A stretch of DNA of 63,490 nucleotides from assembly GCA_900470965.1 (NCBI GenBank), contig UCCS01000018.1:100731-164220 (forward strand), written 5' to 3'. The position numbers were made by a program, and so were the translations under genes. Source of the stretch: Hyphomicrobiales bacterium. Its GTDB lineage: Bacteria; Pseudomonadota; Alphaproteobacteria; Rhizobiales; Rhizobiaceae. Shown piece after piece: positions 43,856-52,335 of the stretch. Below the pieces are notes generated by a model. It ran no database searches and was not told the origin of the DNA. It saw nothing but the letters and a program-made list of their open reading frames with translations. The number at the start of each line of letters is the position of its first letter. The stretch's first letter is position 1.

Positions 43856-44235
43856 TATCTAACGGGACGCCTTGAAGGGATTGGAATCAATGACCCTGTC
43901 ATTTCAAATTTCCTCTGTAACAGATTCGTTAGGCGAGCCAAGAACTTGGCCTGGCTGGAATGACTGATTGGGGGCCGGAAGCGCACTGGCAACTTCAGGT
44001 GCGGATCTTCAAAGAGCAGACATACGGGTGGACGCGGACATCGTCGTGACCTGACCCTCAGTGGGCTTCGGACGGCCGGGAGCCCGACAGAACTGTCATT
44101 GCGTGGGCTGCAACGTCGGCTGCGTCCACATGAGCCATGGCCAACTCGATCTCAACCAAGATCGCTCTGAGCAGAGGCTAAACTTCTTTCTTGCCCCCTG
44201 TCTCCCTGCTATCGTGGGGGTTAGGAGACAGCGCC

Positions 44236-46008
44236 ATGAGCGAGAACCGAAAGCTGGTTGCAATCCTGGCCGCGGACGTGGTGGGGTACAGCCGTCTTGC
44301 CGGCGCCGACGAGGACCTCACCCTGGCGAGGTTGCGGACACTGCGCAGCGATCTCATCGATCCGACGATCGCCGTGCACCATGGCCGGGTGGTGAAGCGC
44401 ACCGGCGATGGTGCGCTGGTCGAGTTCCGCAGCGTGGTGGACGCCGTGCGCTGCGCCATTGAGGTGCAGAACGGTATGGTGGAGCGCAATGACGGCGTCC
44501 CGCAGGACCGTCGCATTGAGTTCCGGATCGGTATCCATTTGGGCGATGTCGTCGAGGAAAGCGACGGCGATCTTATGGGCGACGGCGTCAACATCGCCTC
44601 ACGATTAGAGGGCGTCGCCGCAGCGGGCGCGATCTGCCTGTCCGAGGATGCCTATCGCCAAGTCAAGGCAAGGCTCGACCTCTCGGTCAGCGATCTCGGC
44701 AGCACACAGCTCAAGAACATTGCCGAGCCCATCCGGGTCTATTCGCTGCAAGTCGGCAGCGCAGGGACCAAGTTAGCCGCGACCCCGGAAACCGCGACGA
44801 GCCAACCGGCAACGGCAGCGGCGCGGAAGTTGTCGATCGCCGTCCTGCCCTTCGCCAACATGAGCGGTGACGCCGAACAGGACTACTTCGCCGACGGCAT
44901 TTCGGAAGACATCATCACGGCGCTATCGAAGCTGTCGCAGCTCTTCGTCATCGCTCGCAATTCGTCGTTTACTTTCAAGGGCAGGAACGTCCATGTGCAG
45001 GAGGTGGGCACAAAGCTCGGCGTGCGGCATGTACTTGAAGGCAGCGTACGCAAATCGGGGAACAGAGTACGCATCACCGCGCAGCTCATCGACGCGACCA
45101 CCGGCGGGCACCTATGGGCGGAGCGGTTCGATCGCGACCTCACCGACATATTCGCGGTTCAGGACGATGTCACGCAGCAGATCGTCGGCGCGCTGGCGGT
45201 CAACCTGACAGAGGGCGATCGGCAAAGGCTTGCACCGGGGCAGACCCGGCACCCCGAGGCGTATGACTGCTTCTTGCGTGGCCGGGAGCTGTGGCACCGG
45301 CTGACGAAGCAAACGAACAGCGACGCCCGCGACCTTTTACAACGTGCCGTCGAACTGGACCCGAACTTCGCCTCGGCGCACGCCTTCCTCGCCCTTACCC
45401 ACGGGCTCGACTACCTGAACCGGTGGAGCGCGTCGCCGCAGCGCTCGATCGAGCAAGCCGAAGAGGCTGCGACGCTGGCGGTGGCGCGGGATGATAGCGA
45501 TCCCGTGGCGCACTGGTCGCTAAGTCTGGTCAATCTTTACTTGCGACAGCACGATGGAGCCATCAGCGAGGCCGAGCGTGCGATAGTCCTCAATCCGAAC
45601 TTCGCCGAAGGGCATGTCAGCCTCGGCGAGGCACTTGTCTATTCAGGCAGATCCGAGGAGGCACTCGCCTATTTCGATCGGGCGAGGGTTCTGAACCCTT
45701 ACTTTCCGGATGTCGTTCTTCACTTTCAGGCCTGGGCCTTGTTTCAACTGCGAAGGTACGAAGAGGCCGTCGAACTGTTGCTGCAGCGCGTGAGCCGAAA
45801 CCCCGTCACCGATGTCTCGCGCGCGCTTCTGGCTGCCTGTTACGGGCACCTCGGCCGTTTCGAAGAGGCTCGCGCAACGTGGCAAGAGGTGCTGCGCGTC
45901 AATCCCGACTACTCCTTGGAATACCGGCGCAAAGTCTTGCCCTTCAAGAACCCCGCCGATTTCGAGCTCGTCATGGAGGGGCTACGCAAGGCCGGTGCCG
46001 TACAATGA
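44236..46008 (+). CDS. Class III adenylate/guanylate cyclase with TolB-like domain and TPR repeats
   Basis: A 590-residue soluble protein in three parts. Residues about 5-165 are a class III cyclase domain: AILAADVVGYSRL carries the first metal Asp, KRTGDGALVEF the second, and NIASRLEGVA the transition-state Arg region. Residues about 210-345 form the TolB/FlgO-like N-domain often seen in these proteins (IAVLPFANMSGDAEQDYFADGISEDI). Residues about 375-560 hold several TPR units (LDPNFASAHAFLAL; LNPNFAEGHVSLGEALVYSGRSEEAL; LNPYFPDVVL). The ATG at 44236 has AGGAG 7 bases upstream. Rhizobia encode many such cyclases; the signal sensed is unknown. Confidence 0.92.
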   Translation: MSENRKLVAILAADVVGYSRLAGADEDLTLARLRTLRSDLIDPTIAVHHGRVVKRTGDGALVEFRSVVDAVRCAIEVQNGMVERNDGVPQDRRIEFRIGIHLGDVVEESDGDLMGDGVNIASRLEGVAAAGAICLSEDAYRQVKARLDLSVSDLGSTQLKNIAEPIRVYSLQVGSAGTKLAATPETATSQPATAAARKLSIAVLPFANMSGDAEQDYFADGISEDIITALSKLSQLFVIARNSSFTFKGRNVHVQEVGTKLGVRHVLEGSVRKSGNRVRITAQLIDATTGGHLWAERFDRDLTDIFAVQDDVTQQIVGALAVNLTEGDRQRLAPGQTRHPEAYDCFLRGRELWHRLTKQTNSDARDLLQRAVELDPNFASAHAFLALTHGLDYLNRWSASPQRSIEQAEEAATLAVARDDSDPVAHWSLSLVNLYLRQHDGAISEAERAIVLNPNFAEGHVSLGEALVYSGRSEEALAYFDRARVLNPYFPDVVLHFQAWALFQLRRYEEAVELLLQRVSRNPVTDVSRALLAACYGHLGRFEEARATWQEVLRVNPDYSLEYRRKVLPFKNPADFELVMEGLRKAGAVQ

Positions 46009-46417
46009 CGGTGATTAATGTCCGATCTTGAAGCTGTTGGCGCCATTTGCACAGAGTATGAGCAATAGCCAATGCCCGCGCAACGACGACCTCCAGCGTG
46101 ATCGCAAGCAAGGTCTGCTTTCAGCAAGCTGCGAAGCCGCCCTCTATGCCAGGCATGAAAGCGCATAGTTGTCGAAACTTTCGACGCAGACAGATGCCCG
46201 CTCGGCCTGGGTGCGCTCTATGCACTCCAAACTCCTGAAAGGATTCGAACCCGTCGCAACGCCGTCCAGTGGATTGGATAAATAGAGATGTAGGCTCCAG
46301 AGCACCTGTTGCGCCCTTCCAGACTCTGCCTGCGGTGCCATGGCTCTTTCTCAATTGAACACTGTCGCGACATTAATCGGAACAGTCGACGGGACACCCG
46401 ATGGTCCGGCCACGACA
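46009..46417. other. Intergenic stretch without a recognised gene
   Basis: About 400 bp between the cyclase stop and a pair of terminator-like hairpins. Short frames on the minus strand lack motifs and ribosome sites. A GGATTCGAACC word at about 46238-46252 looks like a tRNA T-arm but no cloverleaf can be built around it. Confidence 0.4.
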
Positions 46418-46451
46418 AAAGAGGCGCCGGGCGTCCGTTCGCCGCCTCTTT
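46418..46451. terminator. Bidirectional terminator-like hairpin
   Basis: AAAGAGGCG / CGCCTCTTT make a 9-bp stem with a 16-nt loop. On the minus strand the stem is followed by TTTTG, on the plus strand by GATTTTG. It lies between the convergent cyclase and DUF995 genes and could end both transcripts. Confidence 0.5.
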
Positions 46452-46485
46452 GATTTTGAAGGCGCTTCGCGATCCTTTATGAAAA

Positions 46486-46549
46486 GGGTTGCGCGCAGGC
46501 ATCGGCTCCCAGGCAAGGACACAGATGGCGCCTCGGCCGCGCGCAACCC
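46486..46549 (-). terminator. Long inverted repeat after the DUF995 gene
   Basis: GGGTTGCGCGC and GCGCGCAACCC form a perfect 11-bp stem with 42 nt between the arms, and TTTTC follows on the minus strand. It starts 13 bases past the DUF995 stop and probably ends the polysaccharide operon. Confidence 0.5.
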
Positions 46550-46561
46550 CTTGCTTCGCCT

Positions 46562-47071
46562 TTATTTGGTCCTACTGGCGCTCGTCTCAATTCTCCCCAA
46601 TTGAGAGCTCACGTAGTCGCCGTAGCGAAGCTTTGCGAATTCGTCGGTTGCTTGTGCCGGTGCGCTCTTGAAAACGTACCATTGACCGTCCGGTTCGCGT
46701 TTTTGATAGATCAGGCCGCCCTTCTTGCGGTGGCTGAAGCAGGTGATTGCCGTCGCCGTTCCGGTCTTGGCGTGCCAGTCGGCGTTGAAGCAGAGTTTAC
46801 CCCGCTCCGTGATGAACCAGCGGCCCACGCCGAAGGACGGCGAGCCGTTTTCCCGCGACCAGGCGGTAAAGCGGCGCGCCTTTGTGGAGAAGTAGCCGGC
46901 GCCGGCTTTCCACATCCAGGAATTCTGGTTGTAGAGCTGATAGATTTCCGCGCTGCTCATCGGCTTTGCGGTCTCGATCCCCGCAGGCTCATTGGTTCCC
47001 GCAGCGGACGCGGCCGTGGCGATACCGCCGGTCAGGGCCACGGCCAGGAGCGTTTTTTGAAGCATGGACAT
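46562..47071 (-). CDS. DUF995-family secreted protein
   Basis: A 169-residue protein with a signal peptide (MSMLQKTLLAVALTGGIATAASAAG) and the DUF995 pattern: MSSAEIYQLYNQNSWMWKAGAGYFSTKARRFTAW, then GRWFITERGKLCFNADWHAK, ITCFSHRKKGGLIYQKREPDGQWYVFKS and YGDYVSS. Two cysteines (KLCF and TCFS) probably form a disulfide. Members occur mainly in rhizobia next to exopolysaccharide genes. It starts 18 bp after the glycanase stop and so is the last gene of the polysaccharide operon. Function unknown; probably an accessory periplasmic or outer-surface protein. Confidence 0.88.
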   Translation of the reverse strand: MSMLQKTLLAVALTGGIATAASAAGTNEPAGIETAKPMSSAEIYQLYNQNSWMWKAGAGYFSTKARRFTAWSRENGSPSFGVGRWFITERGKLCFNADWHAKTGTATAITCFSHRKKGGLIYQKREPDGQWYVFKSAPAQATDEFAKLRYGDYVSSQLGRIETSASRTK

Positions 47072-47089
47072 GTTCAGGTTCCTTCTTGT

Positions 47090-48055
47090 TCAATTGATGC
47101 TTTCGCGGACGACCCGCCAGTCGGGGCGGCCATAGCCGTCCGGCCACGGATAGACTTCACGGTCGTTGAAGTAGATAACGGCGCTCAGGGCCGGGAACTG
47201 GGGATGGCGTTTCGCTACGCTCTCAGCCCAGTTTCGCACGTATGAATCGTCGCCTTCGTAGCCGAGTTCCGCAACCATGATGGGCTTGCCGTAACCAGCG
47301 ACACGGGCGTATCCGGGCGCAAGGTGCTCTGCAAACGTCTGGTCATGGCCGGTCTTGTCCCTGTCGTATTGCTGCAGGCCAAAGACCGAGAGCCCGATGA
47401 GATCGACGACATCGTTGCCGGGATAAAAGGCTTGAAGCCCCTCATTGCCCTTCGGTGACCACATGTATTTGGCCGTCTTCAGGTGAACTTTGCAGACCTC
47501 CACCATTCGACGATAGGCCTTGGCATAATCGGCGCCATGCCAATGCGACCAGGAGAACTGGTTGTCGGTTTCGTCCATTTCCTGTCCCCAGCGAATGATG
47601 ACTGGACTTTTCAACTTGGCAGCAGTCGAGCAGACGGCGGCCATGTTCGCATCGCGCGAACCGTCCAGGATGCTGTGCAGCAGTTCTTGCGAGGTCTGGC
47701 GCCAATCGGGTGACCAGGTCCAGGGCTCGACCGAGATCAGCAGGGTGCGGCCATGCGCTCGCGCATAATCATCGGCGAGGGCGAGCGTGCGCAGATCGAC
47801 GTCTTCCCAGGGCAGGAAGAGGTGTTCGATCTTCGAATCGGGCGAGGCGCCGAAATCTCCGTGCGGATCATAGGCGCCGAACGTGATCGACTCCTTCGTG
47901 ACGACCGGCATCTTGGTCGGCGGCGCGATGGACGATGTCGTCATGGCAAGCGGGTGCCCTTCGGCAAAGCTGCCCGGAGCGGTCGGTAGGACCGCAACTC
48001 CCGACAGCAACAGGCCGGTGAATGACAACAGGGCTATTTTGGATGGGCTATACAT
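47090..48055 (-). CDS. Secreted GH26-like beta-glycanase of the polysaccharide locus
   Basis: A 321-residue protein with an N-terminal hydrophobic signal/anchor (IALLSFTGLLLSGVAVLP). The catalytic domain shows clan GH-A features: LLISVEPWTWSP, the acid/base Glu in IIRWGQEMDETDNQFSW, and the likely nucleophile Glu in GKPIMVAELGYEGDD. DREVYPWPDGYGRPDW is at the end. This fits GH26-like endo-glycanases. It overlaps the synthase gene by 8 bases. Many synthase-dependent polysaccharide systems (cellulose, alginate) include a hydrolase that trims or releases polymer, and this is the probable role. Confidence 0.8.
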   Translation of the reverse strand: MYSPSKIALLSFTGLLLSGVAVLPTAPGSFAEGHPLAMTTSSIAPPTKMPVVTKESITFGAYDPHGDFGASPDSKIEHLFLPWEDVDLRTLALADDYARAHGRTLLISVEPWTWSPDWRQTSQELLHSILDGSRDANMAAVCSTAAKLKSPVIIRWGQEMDETDNQFSWSHWHGADYAKAYRRMVEVCKVHLKTAKYMWSPKGNEGLQAFYPGNDVVDLIGLSVFGLQQYDRDKTGHDQTFAEHLAPGYARVAGYGKPIMVAELGYEGDDSYVRNWAESVAKRHPQFPALSAVIYFNDREVYPWPDGYGRPDWRVVRESIN

Positions 48056-50936
48056 TGTGTACTTCCTCTAGGCTCGGCCGCAAATCCGGGTGAGCGGCAT
48101 CCGTTCTCAGTTGGATTTCCTCCGGATCGGAGATCCATCGTGGTTTGAAGAAGATCGTGCGCAGGGCGGTTCCGCCCCGGCCTGCACCGGAGACGGCGTA
48201 GCGTTCTTCGAACAGCTGAAGACGGCCGCTGCCCCAGGCGAGTGCCTCGGTCGCATCCTTTCCGCGCATGATGGTTGCAGCCCCCGGCAGCGCGACGAGC
48301 GCAAGAAGCAAGGTCGCCATTGCCGGACGATAGAAACGCGGGGCCGCCGCAATCTTATTTTCCTTCGAATGGCGCCCGACGATGACCAGCAGCAGCGCGC
48401 AGTAGATTGCCGCGTTCAGGACGGTAAAGAAGTAGCTCCCCTTGGAGGCGCCGGCATCGCCGATCGCCAAGGCGGGCAATACCGCCATGAGCGCCAGCGC
48501 AGCGTAGGGCGCCAGGACTCGCACCGGCAGCGGATCGACTTCGGACCGCCCTTTTGGCGTGACGCGGAAATCGACGAAGGAGCCCGTCAGAAAATCGTGC
48601 ACCGCAGCCAGGGTGCCGGCGAGCGCCCAGGGCCAGCGCGCGAAGAGAAAGAGCATGCATTCCCAGCTCAGGATCTTGGCATCGTGGGGACGAAACGAGC
48701 TGCTGGCGCGCCAGCGATAAGCCATCACCACGAGCGCGATAGAAAGCGGCGCGAAATGCGCGAGGAAATCGAGATAGGTCACCGTCACGAAGTTCTGGCC
48801 GCGCACGAGCGCGATGATCGGCATCGCAAACATGAGCAACATGAAAAACGCAAACAGGGGATACCAGAGTTGCGAAAAGAGGAACTGGAACCTGAGCCGG
48901 GGCGGCAGCCGGCCGACGAGGCTCGGCGAGTACCGCAACAGCAGCATGACCAGGCTGCGCGACCACTGGAATTCCTGCGTCACGAGATCGCTGAAGGTTC
49001 TGGGGCCGTCACCATGGGCGATGGCATCCAGCGCATGCACACCCCGCCAGCCGCCGGCATTCATCATCAATGTCGTCGAATGGTCTTCAGCCAACTCCGG
49101 GCCAAGGCCGCCGATCTGTTTGAGGGCGACGGTACGCACCGCGTAGTGCGACCCTATGCACAGCGGCGCCAGGCCGTCACTGTAACCGGCTTGGAGCGAG
49201 CCATGCATGCTGGCTTCGGCATAGAGCCTTCCCCGTGCCGACCAGCTTTCGGAAGCGTTCTTGTCGCAAATGCTGGGGGCCGAGACATAGCCGACCTTTG
49301 GATCGGCGAACGGACGCAGCATGTGGAAGAGATAGTCGGGCGCGGGAACATGATCCGCATCGAGTTGCGCCACGAAATCGTAGCGGCTGTAGCCGTAGTG
49401 GTCGTAGAAGAAGGCGAGGTTGCCTTCCTTGCACCGCGTGCGTCTGGGCCACGACGTCCGATGGTAATCGGATCGCCCCTTGCGGGTCGAGACGAAGACC
49501 CCGTGCCTGGAGCACCAGTCGAGGGTCTCGGGGGAAGGGTCTTCGTCGGCAAGCCAGGTGTCGTGTTCCACATCCTGGGCAAGCATTGCCAGCAGGGTTT
49601 CACTGACGACCGAGAAGGGTTCCGACGGCGCCTTGGTCACGACCATGGCCACTCGGCTGCCGGCCGGTAAGCGCAAGGGACCGTTCGGTCTTGCCGCCCG
49701 ATAGAAGACGACGATGAAATAGGCCGGCAGAGCGGTAACCCAGGCAAGAACGAGGCTCACCGTAATTGTGCCGAAAGCATCGACGTGATGGCGCGGCTCC
49801 AGCCACCAGATCCAGAAATAGGCGAAGGCGCAGGCCCATACGGCCGCCAAGAACAGATATTCGGCCCGCCGATATCCGGTCAGAACCGGGACAAGAAGCA
49901 GCTCCGGGCAGGGTTCCGGAGCATGCGTCGCTTGGGTGATCGCGGGTTCGGTCACGCGCGCCTCCAGTCCGAAGAACGGAGCCGCCGTCCGCACGATGGT
50001 TTCCAGGTCGGAATATCGAGGCTGGAAGCAGAGCGTCTCGCGGGCCAGGCTGGCGTCGGCGTAAAGGCTGGGCGGATCGCCAGGCCGGCGCGGATGGATG
50101 ACGACCGGGACTTCGCACCCGGTCGTTTCCTCGATCACGCGCAGCACTTCCCCAATGGAAAACCCTCGCCCGGTGCCTAGGTTGACAGCGAGGTTTGATC
50201 CGCCATTGGCGAGATGGGTGAAGGCCTGAACATGGGCACGCGCGAGATCTGCGACGTGAATATAGTCCCTTATGCAGGTCCCGTCAGGGGTGTCGTAGTC
50301 GTCGCCAAATATCTCCAGGTGCGGAATCCGGCCGGCCGCGGCCAGCAGTGCCCGCGGAATGAGATGGGTTTCCGGAACGTGCCACTCGCCAAGCTCGCCG
50401 TCCGGATCGGCTCCACAGGCATTGAAGTAACGCAGGGCAACATAACGCAGGCCGAAGGCCGCCGCATAATCGGCGAGCATATGCTCGCCGATCAGCTTCG
50501 TCATGCCGTAGGGATTGATCGGCGCCTTTGGCATCGTCTCGTCGATCGGCAGCACAGAGGGGACGCCATAGACGGCACAACTCGATGAGAAGATGACGTT
50601 CTGAAGCCCCGTCTGCCGGCAGGCATCGATAAGCGACAATGTACCGCAGACATTGTTGTTGTAATATTTTGCCGGGTTTTGCACGGACTCGCCCACGTAG
50701 GCCGAGGCGGCAAAGTGGATGACGGCATGGGGAGCATATTTCTCGATGACCTCGATCAGGCTTGGCGAGTCGAGGACGTCACCCTCGACGAAAGGGCCCC
50801 AGCGCACGGACGAACGGTTTCCGGTCGTGAGATTGTCGTAGACGACAGGCTCAATCCCTTCCGAGCGGAGGAGCTTGGCGGTGTGGCTGCCGATATAGCC
50901 GGCACCGCCCGTAACAAGGACCCGGGGCGCATCCAT
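48048..50936 (-). CDS. Fusion of a UDP-sugar 4-epimerase and a membrane GT2 polysaccharide synthase
   Basis: One uninterrupted 962-residue protein. Residues 1-325 are a GalE-type epimerase: VTGGAGYIGSHT, SSSCAVYG, NPYGMTK (YxxxK), GTCIRDYIHVADLA and LNVGTGRG-like NLGTGRGFS. After two transmembrane segments (about 350-405), residues about 425-670 are a cellulose-synthase-type GT2 domain: DEDPSPETLD (about 464), DADH (about 525-528), AEDHS (about 616), and QEFQW (about 652-656) at the QxxRW site. Further helices follow, then VTPKGRSEV. No PilZ domain. It overlaps uxs by TGATG. The upstream uxs product is UDP-xylose, so the epimerase may make UDP-arabinose (Uxe activity) and hand it to the synthase; UDP-galactose is the alternative. 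Confidence 0.9.
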   Translation of the reverse strand: MDAPRVLVTGGAGYIGSHTAKLLRSEGIEPVVYDNLTTGNRSSVRWGPFVEGDVLDSPSLIEVIEKYAPHAVIHFAASAYVGESVQNPAKYYNNNVCGTLSLIDACRQTGLQNVIFSSSCAVYGVPSVLPIDETMPKAPINPYGMTKLIGEHMLADYAAAFGLRYVALRYFNACGADPDGELGEWHVPETHLIPRALLAAAGRIPHLEIFGDDYDTPDGTCIRDYIHVADLARAHVQAFTHLANGGSNLAVNLGTGRGFSIGEVLRVIEETTGCEVPVVIHPRRPGDPPSLYADASLARETLCFQPRYSDLETIVRTAAPFFGLEARVTEPAITQATHAPEPCPELLLVPVLTGYRRAEYLFLAAVWACAFAYFWIWWLEPRHHVDAFGTITVSLVLAWVTALPAYFIVVFYRAARPNGPLRLPAGSRVAMVVTKAPSEPFSVVSETLLAMLAQDVEHDTWLADEDPSPETLDWCSRHGVFVSTRKGRSDYHRTSWPRRTRCKEGNLAFFYDHYGYSRYDFVAQLDADHVPAPDYLFHMLRPFADPKVGYVSAPSICDKNASESWSARGRLYAEASMHGSLQAGYSDGLAPLCIGSHYAVRTVALKQIGGLGPELAEDHSTTLMMNAGGWRGVHALDAIAHGDGPRTFSDLVTQEFQWSRSLVMLLLRYSPSLVGRLPPRLRFQFLFSQLWYPLFAFFMLLMFAMPIIALVRGQNFVTVTYLDFLAHFAPLSIALVVMAYRWRASSSFRPHDAKILSWECMLFLFARWPWALAGTLAAVHDFLTGSFVDFRVTPKGRSEVDPLPVRVLAPYAALALMAVLPALAIGDAGASKGSYFFTVLNAAIYCALLLVIVGRHSKENKIAAAPRFYRPAMATLLLALVALPGAATIMRGKDATEALAWGSGRLQLFEERYAVSGAGRGGTALRTIFFKPRWISDPEEIQLRTDAAHPDLRPSLEEVHNV

Positions 50937-51982
50937 CAGACCGCCTCCAGTTCTCGTGCCGAACGGGTGAGAAGGCCATCGAAATAGTCGATCGTCTGAC
51001 GCAGGCCGCTCGACAAGGCCATCTTCGGCCGCCAGTCGAGTTCCTGCATGGCAAGCGAAATATCGGGGCGACGCTGACGGGGATCGTCAACCGGCAGAGG
51101 GAGATGGATGATTTGCGACCGGGAGCCGGTCATTCCGATCACCTGCTCGGCCAACTCCCGGATCGTGAATTCGCCCGGATTGCCGAGATTGACCGGCCCC
51201 GTCAGCGACGCCGGCGAGGCCATCATGCGCACGATGCCGCCAATGAGATCATCGACGAAACAGAACGAGCGGGTCTGCGAACCGTCGCCATATATGGTGA
51301 TGTCTTGCCCCGTCAGGGCCTGAACGATGAAATTCGAGACGACGCGGCCGTCGTCCGGACGCATCCGCGGGCCGTAGGTGTTGAAGATGCGGATGATCTT
51401 GATCTCGACGCCGTGCGTGTTGTGGAAGTCGAAGAACAGCGTCTCCGCGCACCGCTTGCCCTCGTCATAGCAGGCGCGCGGCCCGAACGAATTGACGTTG
51501 CCCCAGTAGCTTTCGACTTGCGGGTGGACGCTCGGGTCGCCATAGACTTCGGAGGTGGATGCCTGGAGGATGCGTGCGCCGGTGCGCGCGGCCAGCTCCA
51601 GAAGGTTGAGGGAGCCCAGCACGCAGGTCTTTGTCGTATGGACCGGATCAGCCTGATAATGCGGGGGCGATGCCGGGCAGGCGAGGTTATAGATCTCGTC
51701 GACTTCCAGATCGAGCGGGTGGACGATATCGTGGGCGACGACATTGAAGCGATCAACGCGCTTCAGATGGGCGATATTGCGCCTCATGCCGGTGGAAAAA
51801 TTGTCGAGGCAGATCACCTTGTGTCCGGCGGCCAAAAGGGTCTCGCACAGATGTGATCCGAGGAAACCTGCACCGCCGGTGACAAGAACTCTCTTAGGCG
51901 CACAAGATTTTCTCGATGAATAATTTGCGTCACGAGCCGACGCTTGCGCAGAGCGCGCACGAATTTTACCAAGATAGTTCAC
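50936..51982 (-). CDS. uxs1: UDP-glucuronate decarboxylase (UDP-xylose synthase)
   Basis: A 348-residue extended [15 protein letters not shown], the Uxs-specific [28 protein letters not shown], the active-site YDEGKRCAE and [10 protein letters not shown]. These together are diagnostic of UDP-xylose synthases rather than dTDP-glucose dehydratases. It converts UDP-glucuronate to UDP-xylose with bound NAD. The GTG start at 51982 is preceded by GGGAGG at good spacing. It is the first gene of the operon uxs, epimerase-synthase, glycanase, DUF995. The same order of activities occurs in the CuxR-regulated arabinose-containing polysaccharide locus of Sinorhizobium meliloti. Confidence 0.9.
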   Translation of the reverse strand: MNYLGKIRARSAQASARDANYSSRKSCAPKRVLVTGGAGFLGSHLCETLLAAGHKVICLDNFSTGMRRNIAHLKRVDRFNVVAHDIVHPLDLEVDEIYNLACPASPPHYQADPVHTTKTCVLGSLNLLELAARTGARILQASTSEVYGDPSVHPQVESYWGNVNSFGPRACYDEGKRCAETLFFDFHNTHGVEIKIIRIFNTYGPRMRPDDGRVVSNFIVQALTGQDITIYGDGSQTRSFCFVDDLIGGIVRMMASPASLTGPVNLGNPGEFTIRELAEQVIGMTGSRSQIIHLPLPVDDPRQRRPDISLAMQELDWRPKMALSSGLRQTIDYFDGLLTRSARELEAV

Positions 51983-52335
51983 GACTACCTCCCGTGTTTT
52001 CAGATTTGTTCTGTAGAATTTTTGTTTTTTACTTCTACATTCCGAACAACTACGTCGTTCGATCAGGAGAATATTCTATTAGCCCGGCTTTTCCTCTGGA
52101 AATAACCGTCGTTTATTTAGATACAGCCAAGGGAGGCAATTGTCGTTATCCTCACATCCTGGAAATTATCGCTCCGTACATTTCTGAGCGAAAAGGAGTA
52201 TGATAAACAACTTATGGAGGTGGCGCTTCGGGCACCTCCGCTTTTTAAGGCGGGTTCTGCGGAGATTTCAGCCGCAAAACAATTGCTTTTCTCGGTTTCC
52301 ATGGCTCGCGTCGGGTCATACGCTGGAGGAATTGG
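51983..52335. promoter_or_regulatory. AT-rich divergent control region between uxs and the AraC-type regulator
   Basis: This 353-bp region is much more AT-rich than its flanks. It contains an inverted repeat CGAAC-9-GTTCG at 52043-52061, about 60 bp upstream of the uxs start and suited to regulator binding. A plus-strand frame at 51916-52203 has no family features. Regulatory role is inferred from position. Confidence 0.5.
52216..52246 (+). terminator. Intrinsic terminator inside the leader of the AraC-type regulator gene
   Basis: GGAGGTG (52216-52222) pairs with CACCTCC (52233-52239), followed by GC and TTTTT. It is a classical rho-independent shape on the plus strand, 90 bp before the regulator's start. 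It implies a short transcript initiated in the intergenic region, either a small RNA or an attenuated leader. Confidence 0.55.

Noticed and set aside
44061..44462. A 133-residue plus-strand frame before the cyclase
   Set aside because: It runs into the cyclase gene in another frame and has no start signal.
46211..46330. Possible tRNA gene or tRNA-derived attachment site on the minus strand
   Set aside because: A T-arm-like GGTTCGAATCC is present, but the T-stem has mismatches and no anticodon or D arm can be formed.
48090..49670. A 526-residue plus-strand frame
   Set aside because: Antisense to the epimerase-synthase fusion; composition biased to Arg, Glu and Gln as in GC-rich shadow frames.
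51916..52203. A 95-residue plus-strand frame between uxs and the AraC-type gene
   Set aside because: It overlaps the uxs start, lacks a ribosome site and family features, and lies in the promoter region.
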